NCBI GenBank assembly: GCA_025059775.1
Contig: JANXCW010000002.1
Location: 181,661 to 245,660 of the forward strand
Origin: Armatimonadota bacterium
GTDB lineage: Bacteria; Sysuimicrobiota; Sysuimicrobiia; Sysuimicrobiales; Sysuimicrobiaceae
Direction: 5' to 3'
Length of the DNA stretch: 64,000 nt
A program made the translations under genes and the position numbers. Below are positions 15,209 to 24,756 of the stretch, one piece after another. Under the pieces are notes generated by a model. That model was not told the DNA's origin, did no database searches, and saw nothing but the letters and a program-made list of their open reading frames with translations. The first letter of the stretch is position 1; every line of letters starts with the position of its first letter.

Positions 15209-17616
15209 CACTTGGAGTACCCACACGCCCGGCACACCGCGCACCCATTCTCGTAGATCAAATTCTCCCCACAGTCCGGGCAGATGCCCGCGAACTCCAC
15301 GGGCACAGCCCCGTTCGCCGCTCCCGAGGGAGGGAGCGGCTGCGCGGGAGCAAAGCGCAGCCGCTCCTGGCGGGCGCGCGGCACCGGCTCGGGGAGAACT
15401 GCCGCGCGCGGGAACTCCCGGTCGGGTCGAAAGCCCTCCCCGTACAGGGTCCGGCCGAGGGCCAGGGCCACCGCCTGGGCGATGGTACTGACCCGCACGG
15501 GCGTGCCGTCGCTGCTGCGGTCGATCACCGCTTCCTTGGACTGCACCCGCCACAACTGCTCGATGACCTCCCGGGCGTCCACCCCAGCCCGTAGGGCGAG
15601 GGAGCTGAGCCGCCCGATGGCCTCTGCCTCCACGTCCAGGGATTCCACGAACACCTCGCACACCCCCAGCTCGTCCTCGTTCACCGTCACGTACACCCGG
15701 CCCCGGGGGGTCTCGATGCGCTCCGTGCGTCCCTGGGTGACCTTGGGGCGCACCCGCACTGCCACGGCCCTGCGTCCAGCATCCGGGGTCTCCGGGGCCC
15801 GCGGGGTGCTCGATCGGGTCTCCCCCTCCTGCGGCTTCTCCTCCCTCAGACTGCGGAGGATGTCCTCCCGGCTCCCCTCCCGGTACACGGTGATGCCCTT
15901 GCAGCCCAGCTTCCAGGCGAGGAAGTAGATCCGCTCCACGTCCTCCACCGTGGCCTCGCGTGGCAGGTTCACCGTGGAGCTGATGCTGTGGTCGATGTGC
16001 TTCTGGATGGTGGCCTGCATGCGCACCCGCATCTCCGGAGCGATGCGGTGGGCTGTCACGAAGTACTCCGGCAGGTGAGCCTCGTCGCAGCCGAACTCAT
16101 CCATGTACTGCTTGACAAGCGGGTGGTACACCTTAAACTCCCGCTGGCTGAGGGACTCGCTGCGGCGCAGGTAGAAGAGATCGTAGATGGGCTCGATCCC
16201 GCTCGTGACCCCGCTCAATGCCGCGCCGCTGCCCACGGGCGGGACCGTGAGCAGGGCCACGTTCCGCAGTCCCCAGGTGCGGCACTTCTGGAGCACCTCC
16301 GGATCCAGCCCCCTCAGGAAGGGGTGCGGTGCTCCGTCCCGGTAGAAATGCTGCTGCGGATCGAAGGCGGGGAAGGGCCCTCTTTCCCGGGCGAGCTCCG
16401 CGGAGGCCTCGTAGGCCGCGTTCTTGATGCGGTGGAAGAGCCCGTCCACGAAGGCGATGGCCTCCTCCGTGTCGTACCGCAGCCGCAGCTGCGCCAGCAT
16501 ATCCCCCAGCCCCGTGAACCCTACCCCGATCCGTCGGGCCCGGCGACTTGCCTCCCGCTGCTGCGGGAGAGGATGCCGGTCCATGTTGTAGTCCAGGACG
16601 TCATCGAGAAACCGCACCGTGTAGCGGACCGCCCGCAGCAGGGCCTGCAGGTCCACCCGGGCCCGATCCATGAAGGGATCCAGGACGAACCGTGCCAGGT
16701 TCACGTTGGCGAGGTTGCAGGATCCGTATGCCTCCAGGGGAATCTCGCTGCAGGGATTGGTGGTGAGAACCTCCATGCCCCCGTACTCGCTGGTGGAGTA
16801 CCGCTTCACGGTGTCCCAGAAGATGACACCGGGCTCCGCCCATCCCCAGGCTCCCTCCACGAGCTCCTTCCACAGGTCCCGGGCGCGAACCCGACGCTCC
16901 ACGCGGGCCTTCTCGTTCGCAAAGCGCAGCACGTACTCCCCATCGCTCTCCACGGCCCGCATGAAGTCGTCGTAGACCCGGACGCTGATGTTGGCGTAGC
17001 GCACCCGGTCGAGGTTGCGCTTGATAGAGCAGAACTCCACCACATCCGGGTGGTCGTTGGCGATGGTGATCATGAGGGCGCCCCGCCGACCGGCCTGTCC
17101 GATGGTGCCTGTGGTGGTGGACATGAGCTCCATGAAGCTCACCGCACCCGTACTGGTGATGGCCGCATTGTTCACGGGACTCCCGCGGGGCCGCAGCACG
17201 CTGATGTCTCCCCCCACCCCGCCGCCCAGCGAATAGGTTCGGGCCGCTTCCTTGCACCACTCAAAGATGTCCTCCAGGGAGTCCCCCTTGATGGGAATGA
17301 CGTAGCAGTTGCTGGCGGTGGCCCGACGGGGATTCCCGGCGGCGAAGAGGATGCGGCCTCCGGGCACCATCCGGAAGTCCTCCAGCAACCACCGGAACTT
17401 CTCCTCCCACTCGCGGCGCAGGGCCTCCGTAGGCTCCACTTGGGCAATCTCCCGGGCCACCCGATCCCACATCTCCGGCGGGGTGCGCTCCAGGATGTTG
17501 CCGTCCGCATCCCGGAGGGCGTACTTGTCCAGGAACACCCGGGCGCGTAGCTCATCCCCCGCAAACCACCGGAGGGTTTCCTCGGAGAGGGTCCTGGGTT
17601 CCATAACGGTGGTCAT
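15205..17616 (-). CDS. nrdJ: Adenosylcobalamin-dependent (class II) ribonucleotide reductase
   Basis: Reduces ribonucleotides to deoxyribonucleotides with a B12-derived thiyl radical; 803 residues. The redox pair is Cys104 (ASNCYV) and Cys300 (GSCNL). The radical cysteine is Cys289 and the catalytic glutamate Glu291 in NPCSE; the 289-to-300 spacing of 11 matches the Thermotoga enzyme. No N-terminal ATP-cone is seen. The C-terminus carries a flexible, zinc-ribbon-like tail CPDCGENLIY...CAVCRACGYSKC, which supplies re-reducing thiols. It lies 28 bases downstream of nrdR, probably in one transcript, so dNTP-responsive NrdR control is expected. Class II use means deoxyribonucleotide synthesis here is oxygen-independent and needs cobalamin. 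Confidence 0.96.
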   Translation of the reverse strand: MTTVMEPRTLSEETLRWFAGDELRARVFLDKYALRDADGNILERTPPEMWDRVAREIAQVEPTEALRREWEEKFRWLLEDFRMVPGGRILFAAGNPRRATASNCYVIPIKGDSLEDIFEWCKEAARTYSLGGGVGGDISVLRPRGSPVNNAAITSTGAVSFMELMSTTTGTIGQAGRRGALMITIANDHPDVVEFCSIKRNLDRVRYANISVRVYDDFMRAVESDGEYVLRFANEKARVERRVRARDLWKELVEGAWGWAEPGVIFWDTVKRYSTSEYGGMEVLTTNPCSEIPLEAYGSCNLANVNLARFVLDPFMDRARVDLQALLRAVRYTVRFLDDVLDYNMDRHPLPQQREASRRARRIGVGFTGLGDMLAQLRLRYDTEEAIAFVDGLFHRIKNAAYEASAELARERGPFPAFDPQQHFYRDGAPHPFLRGLDPEVLQKCRTWGLRNVALLTVPPVGSGAALSGVTSGIEPIYDLFYLRRSESLSQREFKVYHPLVKQYMDEFGCDEAHLPEYFVTAHRIAPEMRVRMQATIQKHIDHSISSTVNLPREATVEDVERIYFLAWKLGCKGITVYREGSREDILRSLREEKPQEGETRSSTPRAPETPDAGRRAVAVRVRPKVTQGRTERIETPRGRVYVTVNEDELGVCEVFVESLDVEAEAIGRLSSLALRAGVDAREVIEQLWRVQSKEAVIDRSSDGTPVRVSTIAQAVALALGRTLYGEGFRPDREFPRAAVLPEPVPRARQERLRFAPAQPLPPSGAANGAVPVEFAGICPDCGENLIYENGCAVCRACGYSKC

Positions 17617-17644
17617 CGCGCCCTCCTCCTTTCATGGCATGCCC

Positions 17645-18172
17645 TCAATACCGCCCGTTGCTCTGGTTCTCCGGGACGGGCAGAAGGGGAATCTGGCGCC
17701 GCAGCAGTTCCTCCCGGGCCTTCTGGGCCCGCAGCCGGGCCACCTCCTCCACGATGCTGTCCGCGTCCGAAAACCGCCGGTACTCGGAGGCAAACCGCAC
17801 GTAGGCCACCTCATCCAGGAACCGTAGCCGCTCCATCACCAGCTCCCCGATGAGACTGCTGGGAACCTCCGCCTCGCCCCGATGGCGCACCACCCGCTCC
17901 ACATCCGCCACCAGGGCCTCCAGGGCCTCGATGGGAATGGGACGCTTCCCCCTGGCCTTGAGCAACCCCGTGAGGATCTTCGAGCGATCAAAGTACTCCC
18001 GCCGGCCGTCCCGCTTCACCACCATGAGGGGGACCGCCTCCACCCGCTCGTAGGTGGTGAACCGCCGCTCACACCGGGGACACTCCCGCCGCCGTCGGAT
18101 AGTATTCCCCTCCTCCACCGGACGGCTATCCAACACCCGGCTGTCCCCATACCCGCAGTACGGACACCGCAT
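17645..18172 (-). CDS. nrdR: Transcriptional repressor NrdR
   Basis: Global repressor of ribonucleotide-reductase genes, 175 residues. The zinc ribbon uses Cys3, Cys6, Cys31 and Cys34 (MRCPYCG, CPRCERRFTTYE). An ATP-cone at about 49-139 senses ATP/dATP through KRDGRREYFDRSKI and the following helices. A C-terminal tail of about 35 residues is longer than in many homologues. It is the promoter-proximal gene of nrdR-nrdJ; a NrdR-box-like sequence overlaps its putative -10 region. Confidence 0.97.
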   Translation of the reverse strand: MRCPYCGYGDSRVLDSRPVEEGNTIRRRRECPRCERRFTTYERVEAVPLMVVKRDGRREYFDRSKILTGLLKARGKRPIPIEALEALVADVERVVRHRGEAEVPSSLIGELVMERLRFLDEVAYVRFASEYRRFSDADSIVEEVARLRAQKAREELLRRQIPLLPVPENQSNGRY

Positions 18173-18215
18173 TTCCCCATCGGCCCCTAGATCTAGAGAG
18201 TTCCCTCTGGGTCCA

Positions 18216-18251
18216 CCTCTAAATATTGTGGCAAAAAGTGGTCGGGGTCAA
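18216..18251 (-). promoter_or_regulatory. Putative nrdR promoter with overlapping NrdR-box-like sequence
   Basis: On the minus strand a -35-like TTGACC (18246-18251) lies 18 bp from AATATT (18222-18227). CACAATATTTAGAGG (18216-18230) covers the -10. Its left half CACAATAT matches the common NrdR-box half (acaCaATAT); the right half is weak. A second, poorer candidate (CTCTAGATCTAGGG) begins 31 bp downstream, the usual spacing of paired NrdR boxes. Autoregulation is inferred. Confidence 0.45.
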
Positions 18252-18305
18252 GCCGTCAAAATCCTCCGAAGGTGCGCGATTCCCCAGGGTCTCTCCTCCG
18301 CGCGG

Positions 18306-19433
18306 TTACTGGAGGAGGCGGAGGGGGAGGAGGAAGTAGTCGAGGGGGAGGGCCAGGAGGAAGACCACCAGGAGCAGCATCCCTACCGCGATCCGGGAGC
18401 CGGAGGGGGGGGAGACGTCGTTGGCGGGTCCTGGGTGTCCGCGGGTGGTGAGGAACAGGAGCAGGATGGCCATGGGAATGAGGCCCAGCAGGAGCAACAG
18501 CACCACCGCGGCGTAGGAGGCCACCCGGTGCCACCGGGGGCCCAGCAGAGCCCGCACCGCGTGCCCGCCGTCCAGCATGCTGGCCGGAAGCAGGTTGATG
18601 CCGGTGACGAAGAGCCCGATGACCGCGGCATCCGTGAGCGGATCCGTGTAGTACACCACTTCCGCACCCGCGCCGAACCGCCACTCCAGCAGGCGCGTCA
18701 CGGACCAGGGGAAGGGAAAGGCCGGCAGACCCCCCAGGTGGGGGAGGATCCGCCGCAGGTCCAGCAGCACCGTGCGGTCCAGGCCCAGCAGGAGGAGGGG
18801 AATGGCGACCAGCAGGCCCGCGAGAGGTCCGCTCGCTCCGAGGTCGAACAGGGCATTGCGGCTGGGAGCAGGCTCCCGGGTGACGATCACCGCCCCCATG
18901 GTCCCGATGGACACCTGTCCCAGGATCACGGGCGGAAAGGGGATGAAGTAGGGCCAGCTGGCGTCAATCCCGTGGATGCGGGCCGCCAGCTTGTGCCCCA
19001 GCTCGTGTACCAGGAGGATCCCCAGCAGCGCGGCGCTGAACACGAACCCGTCCCGGAGAGGCTCCGGGGCGTACCCCGCCCGCAGGACGGCGTCCGGCAC
19101 CCGCTGCAGCACCTCCGCGAACCGGAGGGATCCGATGTAGCCCGTGGCGAAGGTGGTGGCCACCGTGGCCAGGAAGAGCGCTGCGTGCAGCCACAGGCGG
19201 GCGAGCGGAGGATGCGGCTTGGGTACCACGGTGAGGAGCACGGTCCCGTCCCGGCGGCGCAGCAACGGCATCTGTCCCTGCGACCGGAGTGCCTCCCGCA
19301 GGGCCTCGAACCGCTCCTCCAGATCGTGGGTGGGCAACACCGCAAACACGGGGAGGCCGTCCTGCACCCACGTCTCCCGTACCGGGAAGTGACGGTGTAC
19401 GAGGAGGGCGAGATCGTCCGCCGAGGGGATCAT
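18306..19433 (-). CDS. Site-2-protease-family (M50) membrane metalloprotease
   Basis: 375-residue intramembrane zinc protease. A soluble N-terminal portion of about 75 residues precedes a first membrane helix (about 80-98). The zinc motif HELGH (His143, Glu144, His147) lies in the next helix, and the third ligand is in [12 protein letters not shown] at about 275. Further hydrophobic segments run to the C-terminus. No PDZ domain is present; it resembles plant EGY/cyanobacterial-type S2P. Its ATG overlaps the ftsZ stop (ATGA), so it is the last gene of the division cluster. Substrate unknown; cleavage of a membrane-bound regulator or remnant peptides is the family role. Confidence 0.9.
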   Translation of the reverse strand: MIPSADDLALLVHRHFPVRETWVQDGLPVFAVLPTHDLEERFEALREALRSQGQMPLLRRRDGTVLLTVVPKPHPPLARLWLHAALFLATVATTFATGYIGSLRFAEVLQRVPDAVLRAGYAPEPLRDGFVFSAALLGILLVHELGHKLAARIHGIDASWPYFIPFPPVILGQVSIGTMGAVIVTREPAPSRNALFDLGASGPLAGLLVAIPLLLLGLDRTVLLDLRRILPHLGGLPAFPFPWSVTRLLEWRFGAGAEVVYYTDPLTDAAVIGLFVTGINLLPASMLDGGHAVRALLGPRWHRVASYAAVVLLLLLGLIPMAILLLFLTTRGHPGPANDVSPPSGSRIAVGMLLLVVFLLALPLDYFLLPLRLLQ

Positions 19434-20506
19434 GAGCCGCGTCTGCGCAAAAACGTGGGGATGTCCAGGTAGTCGTCGATGAGGCGCACGGGCTGCGGCT
19501 CCGGCTTGGGCGCGGCCTCTCGCTCCGGCAGGGGCTCCTGTACCGGGATCTGGGCGGTCTCGAACCCCGTAGCGATCACGGTGATGCGCACCTCATCGCT
19601 CATGCCCTCGTCGATGACCGCGCCGAAGATGATGTTGGCGTCCGGATCCGCGGTCCGGGCGATGATCTGGGCGGCCTCGTTCACCTCCACCAGTCCCAGG
19701 TCCAGTCCACCCGTGACGTTCATGAGCACGCCCCGGGCGCCGTCCATGGAGGTCTCCAGCAACGGGCTGCTGATGGCCGCCTGGGCGGCCCGCACCGCCC
19801 GATCCTCCCCACTGGCGACTCCGATCCCGATGAGGGCGCTGCCCGCCTCCGACATCACCGCCCGCACATCCGCAAAGTCCAGGTTGATGAGGCCCGGTAC
19901 CGTGATGAGATCCGCGATCCCCTGCACCCCCTGGCGGAGCACGTCGTCCGCAACCCGGAAGGCCTCGATGAGGCTCACCTTGCGGTCGATGATCTGCAGC
20001 AGGCGGTCGTTGGGAATGGTGATGAGGGTGTTCACCTGCTCCTTGAGCCGGCGGATTCCCTCCTCCGCGGTGGCCGCGCGCCGGCGGCCCTCGAAGGCAA
20101 AGGGTTTGGTGACCACCCCGATCACCAGGGCCCCTAGCTCCCGCGCGATGCGGGCCACCACGGGGGCCCCGCCGGTACCGGTGCCCCCGCCCATCCCCGC
20201 GGTGACGAACACCATGTCCGCGCCCTCCAGGGCGTCGTACAGGTCGTCCTTGCTCTCCTCCGCGGCCTGGCGGCCGATCTCCGGATCCCCTCCAGCTCCC
20301 AGTCCCCGGGTGAGCTTGCTGCCGATGTGGATCTTGCGCTCCGCCTGCGAGAGGGCTAGGGCCTGGATGTCCGTGTTGACCGCGATGAACTCCACCCCGC
20401 GCAGGCCCGCGGCGATCATGCGGTTCACTGCGTTGCTGCCGCCGCCGCCCACCCCCACCACCTTGATGGATGCGAAGCGCCGCAGGTCCCGGTCCAGGTT
20501 CGCCAT
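19430..20506 (-). CDS. ftsZ: Cell division GTPase FtsZ
   Basis: Tubulin-like ring protein, 358 residues. The ATG at 20506 is preceded by AGGAGGGGGCG and opens the normal N-terminus before [17 protein letters not shown]. The GTP signature GGGTGTG is at 106-112, the T7 synergy loop is [11 protein letters not shown], and the C-terminal peptide DIPTFLRR, which binds FtsA/SepF, is intact after a short linker. It follows ftsA by 19 bases. An in-frame extension upstream of the ATG is not supported by homology. Confidence 0.98.
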   Translation of the reverse strand: MANLDRDLRRFASIKVVGVGGGGSNAVNRMIAAGLRGVEFIAVNTDIQALALSQAERKIHIGSKLTRGLGAGGDPEIGRQAAEESKDDLYDALEGADMVFVTAGMGGGTGTGGAPVVARIARELGALVIGVVTKPFAFEGRRRAATAEEGIRRLKEQVNTLITIPNDRLLQIIDRKVSLIEAFRVADDVLRQGVQGIADLITVPGLINLDFADVRAVMSEAGSALIGIGVASGEDRAVRAAQAAISSPLLETSMDGARGVLMNVTGGLDLGLVEVNEAAQIIARTADPDANIIFGAVIDEGMSDEVRITVIATGFETAQIPVQEPLPEREAAPKPEPQPVRLIDDYLDIPTFLRRRGS

Positions 20507-20525
20507 GATCGCCCCCTCCTCTTGG

Positions 20526-21752
20526 CTATTCTCCCACAAGCCAGGTGCGCAGCCGCTGCAAAATCCCCCGAGCCGCGCCATCCCGCCTTCGCGAGCGTTC
20601 CACCGCCTGATGGTGCGCGTACAGCAGCAGGCCGACCACGGTGGCGTACGCCGGCCCGCTCACCGCGGCCGCGGGCCCCACCACTCCCCGAGGATGTCCC
20701 ACCCGCACGGGAAGCCCCCACCGCTCGGAGGCCAGCTCCACGAGACCGGATAGGAGGGTACTGCCCCCCGTGAGGACCACCCCCGCGGGCAGCTGGGCCA
20801 CGGGCCCCCACCGTTCCAGCTGCGCGCGGACCAGTTCCAGCAGCTCCTCCACCCGGGCCTCGATGATCTCGCACACCCCCCGCCGCGGGACGATCCTTGG
20901 GGTTTGGGCACCGATCTCCGCCACCTCCAGGAGTTCCCCTTCCTCCGCCATGCGGGCGGTGGCGGCCCCGAAGCGCAGCTTGATCCGCTCCGCCTCCTCC
21001 AGGGAGGTGCGCAGGCCCACCGCGAGGTCACTGGTGATGTGCTGGCCACCTACAGGGACCACCGCGGTGTGGCAGAGGGCTCCGCCCTGAAAGATGCCAA
21101 GGCTCGTGACCCCACCCCCTACCTCGCACACCGCCACCCCGAGCTCCCGCTCCGCCACGGTGAGGACGGCCTCCGCGGAGGCCAGCACCGCAAGCACCAG
21201 CCCCTCCACCTCCAGGCCCGCCTGCTCCACGCACTTCACGAGGTTCGCCACCTGGGTGCTGGATCCGGTCACCACGTGAGCTTCCACCTCTAACCGCACC
21301 CCGTACATCCCCACGGGGTTGCGCACGCCGTCCGTTCCATCCACCACGAAGTGTCGTGGCAGCACGTGGAGCACCTCACGGTCCGCGGCGGGAACCGCGC
21401 TCATGCGGGCAGCTTCCAGAGCCCGGGCCACGTCCGTGGAGGAGATCTCCCGATCGGGGGAGCTCACCGCCACCACGCCCCGGGTGTTCTGGCCCGTTAC
21501 GTGATCCCCGGAGACCGCCACGTATACGGACCGGATCTCACGGCCCGCGGCCTTCTCCGCCCGCTCCACGGCCCGCTCCACCGCCTGCGTGGCCGCGCGG
21601 AGGTCCGACACCGCGCCCCGTCGGAGGCCCGCGGAGGGCGCGGTCCCCGCTCCTAGGAGCCGCAGCTGGTCCTCTGCCTCCGCCTGGGCCACCACGGCAC
21701 ACACCTTCGTGGTCCCGATGTCCAGACCCACCAGCGGATGTGGTCTCGCCAC
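20526..21752 (-). CDS. ftsA: Cell division protein FtsA
   Basis: Actin-like membrane tether for FtsZ; 408 residues. Phosphate-1 is [13 protein letters not shown] at the N-terminus. A SHS2-type subdomain 1C is about 80-160, phosphate-2 is [13 protein letters not shown] at about 207, and the adenosine motif is [13 protein letters not shown] at about 325. The C-terminus ends in an amphipathic helix ([12 protein letters not shown]) expected to bind the membrane. It sits between ftsQ and ftsZ as in most dcw clusters. Confidence 0.97.
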   Translation of the reverse strand: MARPHPLVGLDIGTTKVCAVVAQAEAEDQLRLLGAGTAPSAGLRRGAVSDLRAATQAVERAVERAEKAAGREIRSVYVAVSGDHVTGQNTRGVVAVSSPDREISSTDVARALEAARMSAVPAADREVLHVLPRHFVVDGTDGVRNPVGMYGVRLEVEAHVVTGSSTQVANLVKCVEQAGLEVEGLVLAVLASAEAVLTVAERELGVAVCEVGGGVTSLGIFQGGALCHTAVVPVGGQHITSDLAVGLRTSLEEAERIKLRFGAATARMAEEGELLEVAEIGAQTPRIVPRRGVCEIIEARVEELLELVRAQLERWGPVAQLPAGVVLTGGSTLLSGLVELASERWGLPVRVGHPRGVVGPAAAVSGPAYATVVGLLLYAHHQAVERSRRRDGAARGILQRLRTWLVGE

Positions 21753-21779
21753 CGCCTTCCTCCATCCGGGGTGGTTGCC

Positions 21780-22505
21780 CTATTCCACGGGAGTCTCGGG
21801 AGTCCTCCCTCGGGGGCGCACGATGGCCCGATCCCCGAACCGGAGGTCCACGGACTCCACCGAGATCCCCTTTTGCTCCATGGCCCGCACCACCGCCTCC
21901 GCCACCTCCACGTTCCGCTGGAGATCACCCTCCAGCGGCACCCGCACCCAGGGGCCGATCCGCAGCTGCAGGGAAAGCTCTCCCTCCGGGAGAAGCCGTA
22001 CCAGCAGCAGCCGATCGCGCACCTCCTTCGGGAGAGCCGCCAAAGCCCGCACCGCGGCCTGCAGCTGGGGGGAGGTCAGCGGCGTGCCGGGCGGGGCGGG
22101 AGGAACCCGGAAAGCCACGAGGAGGGGGAGGAGGTCCTCCCTCTCTCCGTCCAGCACTATGCCCTCCCCGTCCACCACCAGAACATGCCCCTCCGCCACC
22201 ACGGCAAGAGCGGGGAGCCGCTCCGTGATGCGGAGCACCACGGTATGCGGCCACCGGAACTCCACCTGGGCTGTGCGGATGTGGGGATGCCGCAGCAGGC
22301 GCGCGGCGATTTCCTCCGTCCGGATACGGGCCAGGGGGACGCCCGTGTGCAGCTCGGCCCAACGGAGGATCTCGGACTCCGGAAGGGTTTGGTTCCCCAA
22401 CACCACCACGGTGCGGACGGCGAAGAGGGACGAATGTGGGAAGGAGAAGATCGCGGCGATGGTGCACATCACCGCGCCGAAGCGCAATCCCCGCATCCAC
22501 CGCAT
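21780..22505 (-). CDS. ftsQ: Cell division protein FtsQ/DivIB
   Basis: Bitopic divisome protein, 241 residues. A short basic N-terminus and one membrane helix (about 8-28) are followed by a POTRA domain starting VRTVVVLGNQTLPESEILRWAE. The beta-domain continues with the WPHTVVLRITERLPALAV segment. It links FtsL/FtsB-type proteins to septal synthesis. It begins two bases after murB stops. The divergent C-terminal region (from about 130) is typical for the family. Confidence 0.92.
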   Translation of the reverse strand: MRWMRGLRFGAVMCTIAAIFSFPHSSLFAVRTVVVLGNQTLPESEILRWAELHTGVPLARIRTEEIAARLLRHPHIRTAQVEFRWPHTVVLRITERLPALAVVAEGHVLVVDGEGIVLDGEREDLLPLLVAFRVPPAPPGTPLTSPQLQAAVRALAALPKEVRDRLLLVRLLPEGELSLQLRIGPWVRVPLEGDLQRNVEVAEAVVRAMEQKGISVESVDLRFGDRAIVRPRGRTPETPVE

Positions 22506-22507
22506 GG

Positions 22508-23410
22508 TCAGAACTCCCCCACCAGCTGAACCTCCAGTTCCAGCTCCACTCCGAAGGCGCGCCGCACCCGGTCCCGTACCGTCTCCACCAGCCGGAGAAC
22601 GTCCTGGGCCCGGCCGCCGCCCTCGTTGAGGATGTAGTTCGCATGCAGGGTGGAGACCCGGACTCCGCCCACCCGCAGACCCTTACAGCCTGCGAGTTCG
22701 ATGAGCCTTCCCGCGGCCTCGCCCGGCGGATTGCGGAAAATGCAGCCGGAAGAGGGCGGGCCTACGGGCTGGGTGCAGGCCCGTAGCCGCAGCCACTCCT
22801 CCATGCGGGAGCGGATCTCCGTGGGATCCCCCGGCCGCAACCGAAGGACGGCTTCCAGGACCACCGCGGTCTGTCGTTGCAGTCGGCTGGTGCGGTAGCT
22901 GAACCCCAGGGCCGCGTTCGTCCACACCTCTTCCCCCCGCGGGGTGACCACCCGCACCTCCCGGACCGTCTCCGCCATGCAATGGCCGTGAGCCCCCGCA
23001 TTCATCACCACCGCGCCCCCCACGGACCCCGGAATCCCCGCGGCGAACTCCAGCCCCCCAAGCCCCCGGCGGGCAGCCTGGTAGGAGAGGCTTGGAAGCC
23101 CGACCCCTGCCTCCGCCACCACCTCCGTGCCGTCCCACCGAACCCGGTGCAGGCCCTGCCCCACCTTCACCACCACACCCCGCACTCCCCGGTCGGAGAC
23201 CAGCACGTTGGAGCCGCGCCCGAGCACTATGAATCGTTCGCCCCGGGTGAACAGGAGGCGCAGGACGGCCCGCAGCTCCTCCTGGCTGCGGGGCAGGAGG
23301 AGGACCTCCGCAGGCCCTCCGATGCGGAAGGAGACGTGGCGGCTCAACGGCTCCTCCAGGCGCACATCCCGGCAGACGGTCCGCAGGTCCTGCACCAGGG
23401 AGCGGCTCAC
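22508..23410 (-). CDS. murB: UDP-N-acetylmuramate dehydrogenase MurB
   Basis: FAD enzyme reducing UDP-GlcNAc-enolpyruvate to UDP-MurNAc with NADPH; 300 residues. GTG at 23410 overlaps the murC stop (GTGA), has GGAGAAGGG upstream, and gives the normal family length. FAD-binding SRHVSFRIGGPAEVLLLP and VLGRGSNVLVSD are in the N-terminal half. GFSYRTSRLQ carries the conserved tyrosine/serine region, and NYILNEGGGRAQDV holds the catalytic glutamate. The GCIFRNP segment places it in the group lacking the long E. coli loop (type II). Confidence 0.95.
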   Translation of the reverse strand: MSRSLVQDLRTVCRDVRLEEPLSRHVSFRIGGPAEVLLLPRSQEELRAVLRLLFTRGERFIVLGRGSNVLVSDRGVRGVVVKVGQGLHRVRWDGTEVVAEAGVGLPSLSYQAARRGLGGLEFAAGIPGSVGGAVVMNAGAHGHCMAETVREVRVVTPRGEEVWTNAALGFSYRTSRLQRQTAVVLEAVLRLRPGDPTEIRSRMEEWLRLRACTQPVGPPSSGCIFRNPPGEAAGRLIELAGCKGLRVGGVRVSTLHANYILNEGGGRAQDVLRLVETVRDRVRRAFGVELELEVQLVGEF

Positions 23411-24756
23411 CCCTTCTCTCCGCACAGGGATTCCGTCACCCATCGGGCTACCTTCCACACGTCCCCTGCGCCCATGGTGGCGAGTACGTCCCCGGAGCGC
23501 AACCGACCCCGGACGTACTCCGCCACCCCTTCCAGATCCGGAATCCACACCACTGGGCGATAAGGCTGGACCGCCCATACGATGAGCTGGGCGCTCACCC
23601 CGGGAATGGGTGGCTCATCCGCGGGATAGATCTCCGTCACCACCAGCTCGTCCGCGTCATCGAAGGCCTGGGCGAACTGAGCGTAGGTGGTGGCGGTTCG
23701 GGAGTACCGGTGGGGCTGGAACACCGCGAGGATGCGGGCGTCCGGCTTCACCTCCCGGAGGGCCCGCAGGAACGCCCGCACCTTCACGGGGTTGTGCGCG
23801 TAGTCGTCCACCACCAGGGGATCGGAGCAGTGCACCTCGAACCGCCGGGAAATGCCCTGGAAGCGCTCCAGGGCCTGCACCATGAGCTCGAACGGTGCCC
23901 CCAAGGCCAGTCCTGCGGCAAGGGCCCCGGTGGCGTTCAGCACGTTGTGCGCCCCGGGCAGTGGGAGCCGGACTTCTCCCTGTTCCCGACCCTCCACGGT
24001 CACCGCGAAGGTGACCTGCAGGCCCTTGCGCCCGAGGATTCGAGCCCGTACCTCCCCTGTCCCGAAGCCGTACCGGAAAACCCGCGCCCGGCTCACCTCC
24101 GCCAACGCCGCCACTTCCGGGATCTCCCCGCACAGGACCACGAAGCCCTCCGAGGGGACTGCCCGGATGAAGGAAGCGAAGGTCTGTTGGAGCTGCGACC
24201 AGGTCCGGTAGTGGTCCGCGTGGTCCGAGAGGTCCATACTGGTAACCACCGCGGCGTTGACCGCCACCTCCCTCAGGGATCCGTCGCTCTCGTCCACCTC
24301 TGCCACCACGGGCCCCTTGCCCGCCCGGGCATGGCTGCAGAATTCCCGCACCTCAGCGCCCACGAGGACGCACGGATCATACCCCGCGGCCGCGAGGGCG
24401 GTGGCAGTAAGGGCCGTGGTGGTGGTCTTGCCGTGGGTCCCCGCGACCCCCAGGGAGAACCGGGCGCGCAGCAGCTCCGCCAGCATCCGGGCCCTGGGCC
24501 ACACGGGGATTCCCAGCCGTCTGGCCCACACGATCTCCTCCTGGGTGGGCGGGACCGCGCGGGAAACCACCAGGAGCTCGCATCCCTCCAGGTGGGCGGG
24601 ATCATGGCCCACCAGCACCCGTGCCCCGAGCGCCGCCAGCCGCTCTAGGGGCCGACCCCACCGGAGGTCGCAGCCGCTCAGCTTCCGCCCCTCCGAGAGG
24701 AGGATTTCCGCGAGCCCGCACATCCCTGCGCCGCCGATCCCTACGAAGTGGATCAT
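23407..24756 (-). CDS. murC: UDP-N-acetylmuramate-L-alanine ligase MurC
   Basis: First amino-acid ligase of the peptidoglycan stem, 449 residues. The N-terminal UDP-binding domain opens IHFVGIGGAGMCGLAE, the MurC hallmark. The P-loop is GTHGKTTT near residue 108, and the Mur-family metal/lysine region is VDESDGSLREVAVNAAVV. DDYAHNP and VFQPHRYSRT in the C-terminal domain are MurC-specific. The start overlaps the murG stop (ATGA) and its stop overlaps the murB start. Confidence 0.98.
   Translation of the reverse strand: MIHFVGIGGAGMCGLAEILLSEGRKLSGCDLRWGRPLERLAALGARVLVGHDPAHLEGCELLVVSRAVPPTQEEIVWARRLGIPVWPRARMLAELLRARFSLGVAGTHGKTTTTALTATALAAAGYDPCVLVGAEVREFCSHARAGKGPVVAEVDESDGSLREVAVNAAVVTSMDLSDHADHYRTWSQLQQTFASFIRAVPSEGFVVLCGEIPEVAALAEVSRARVFRYGFGTGEVRARILGRKGLQVTFAVTVEGREQGEVRLPLPGAHNVLNATGALAAGLALGAPFELMVQALERFQGISRRFEVHCSDPLVVDDYAHNPVKVRAFLRALREVKPDARILAVFQPHRYSRTATTYAQFAQAFDDADELVVTEIYPADEPPIPGVSAQLIVWAVQPYRPVVWIPDLEGVAEYVRGRLRSGDVLATMGAGDVWKVARWVTESLCGEKG

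Noticed and set aside
18187..18196. CTAGATCTAG as a firm second NrdR box
   Set aside because: Spacing fits, but the sequence matches the consensus poorly; kept only as a weak candidate in a finding.
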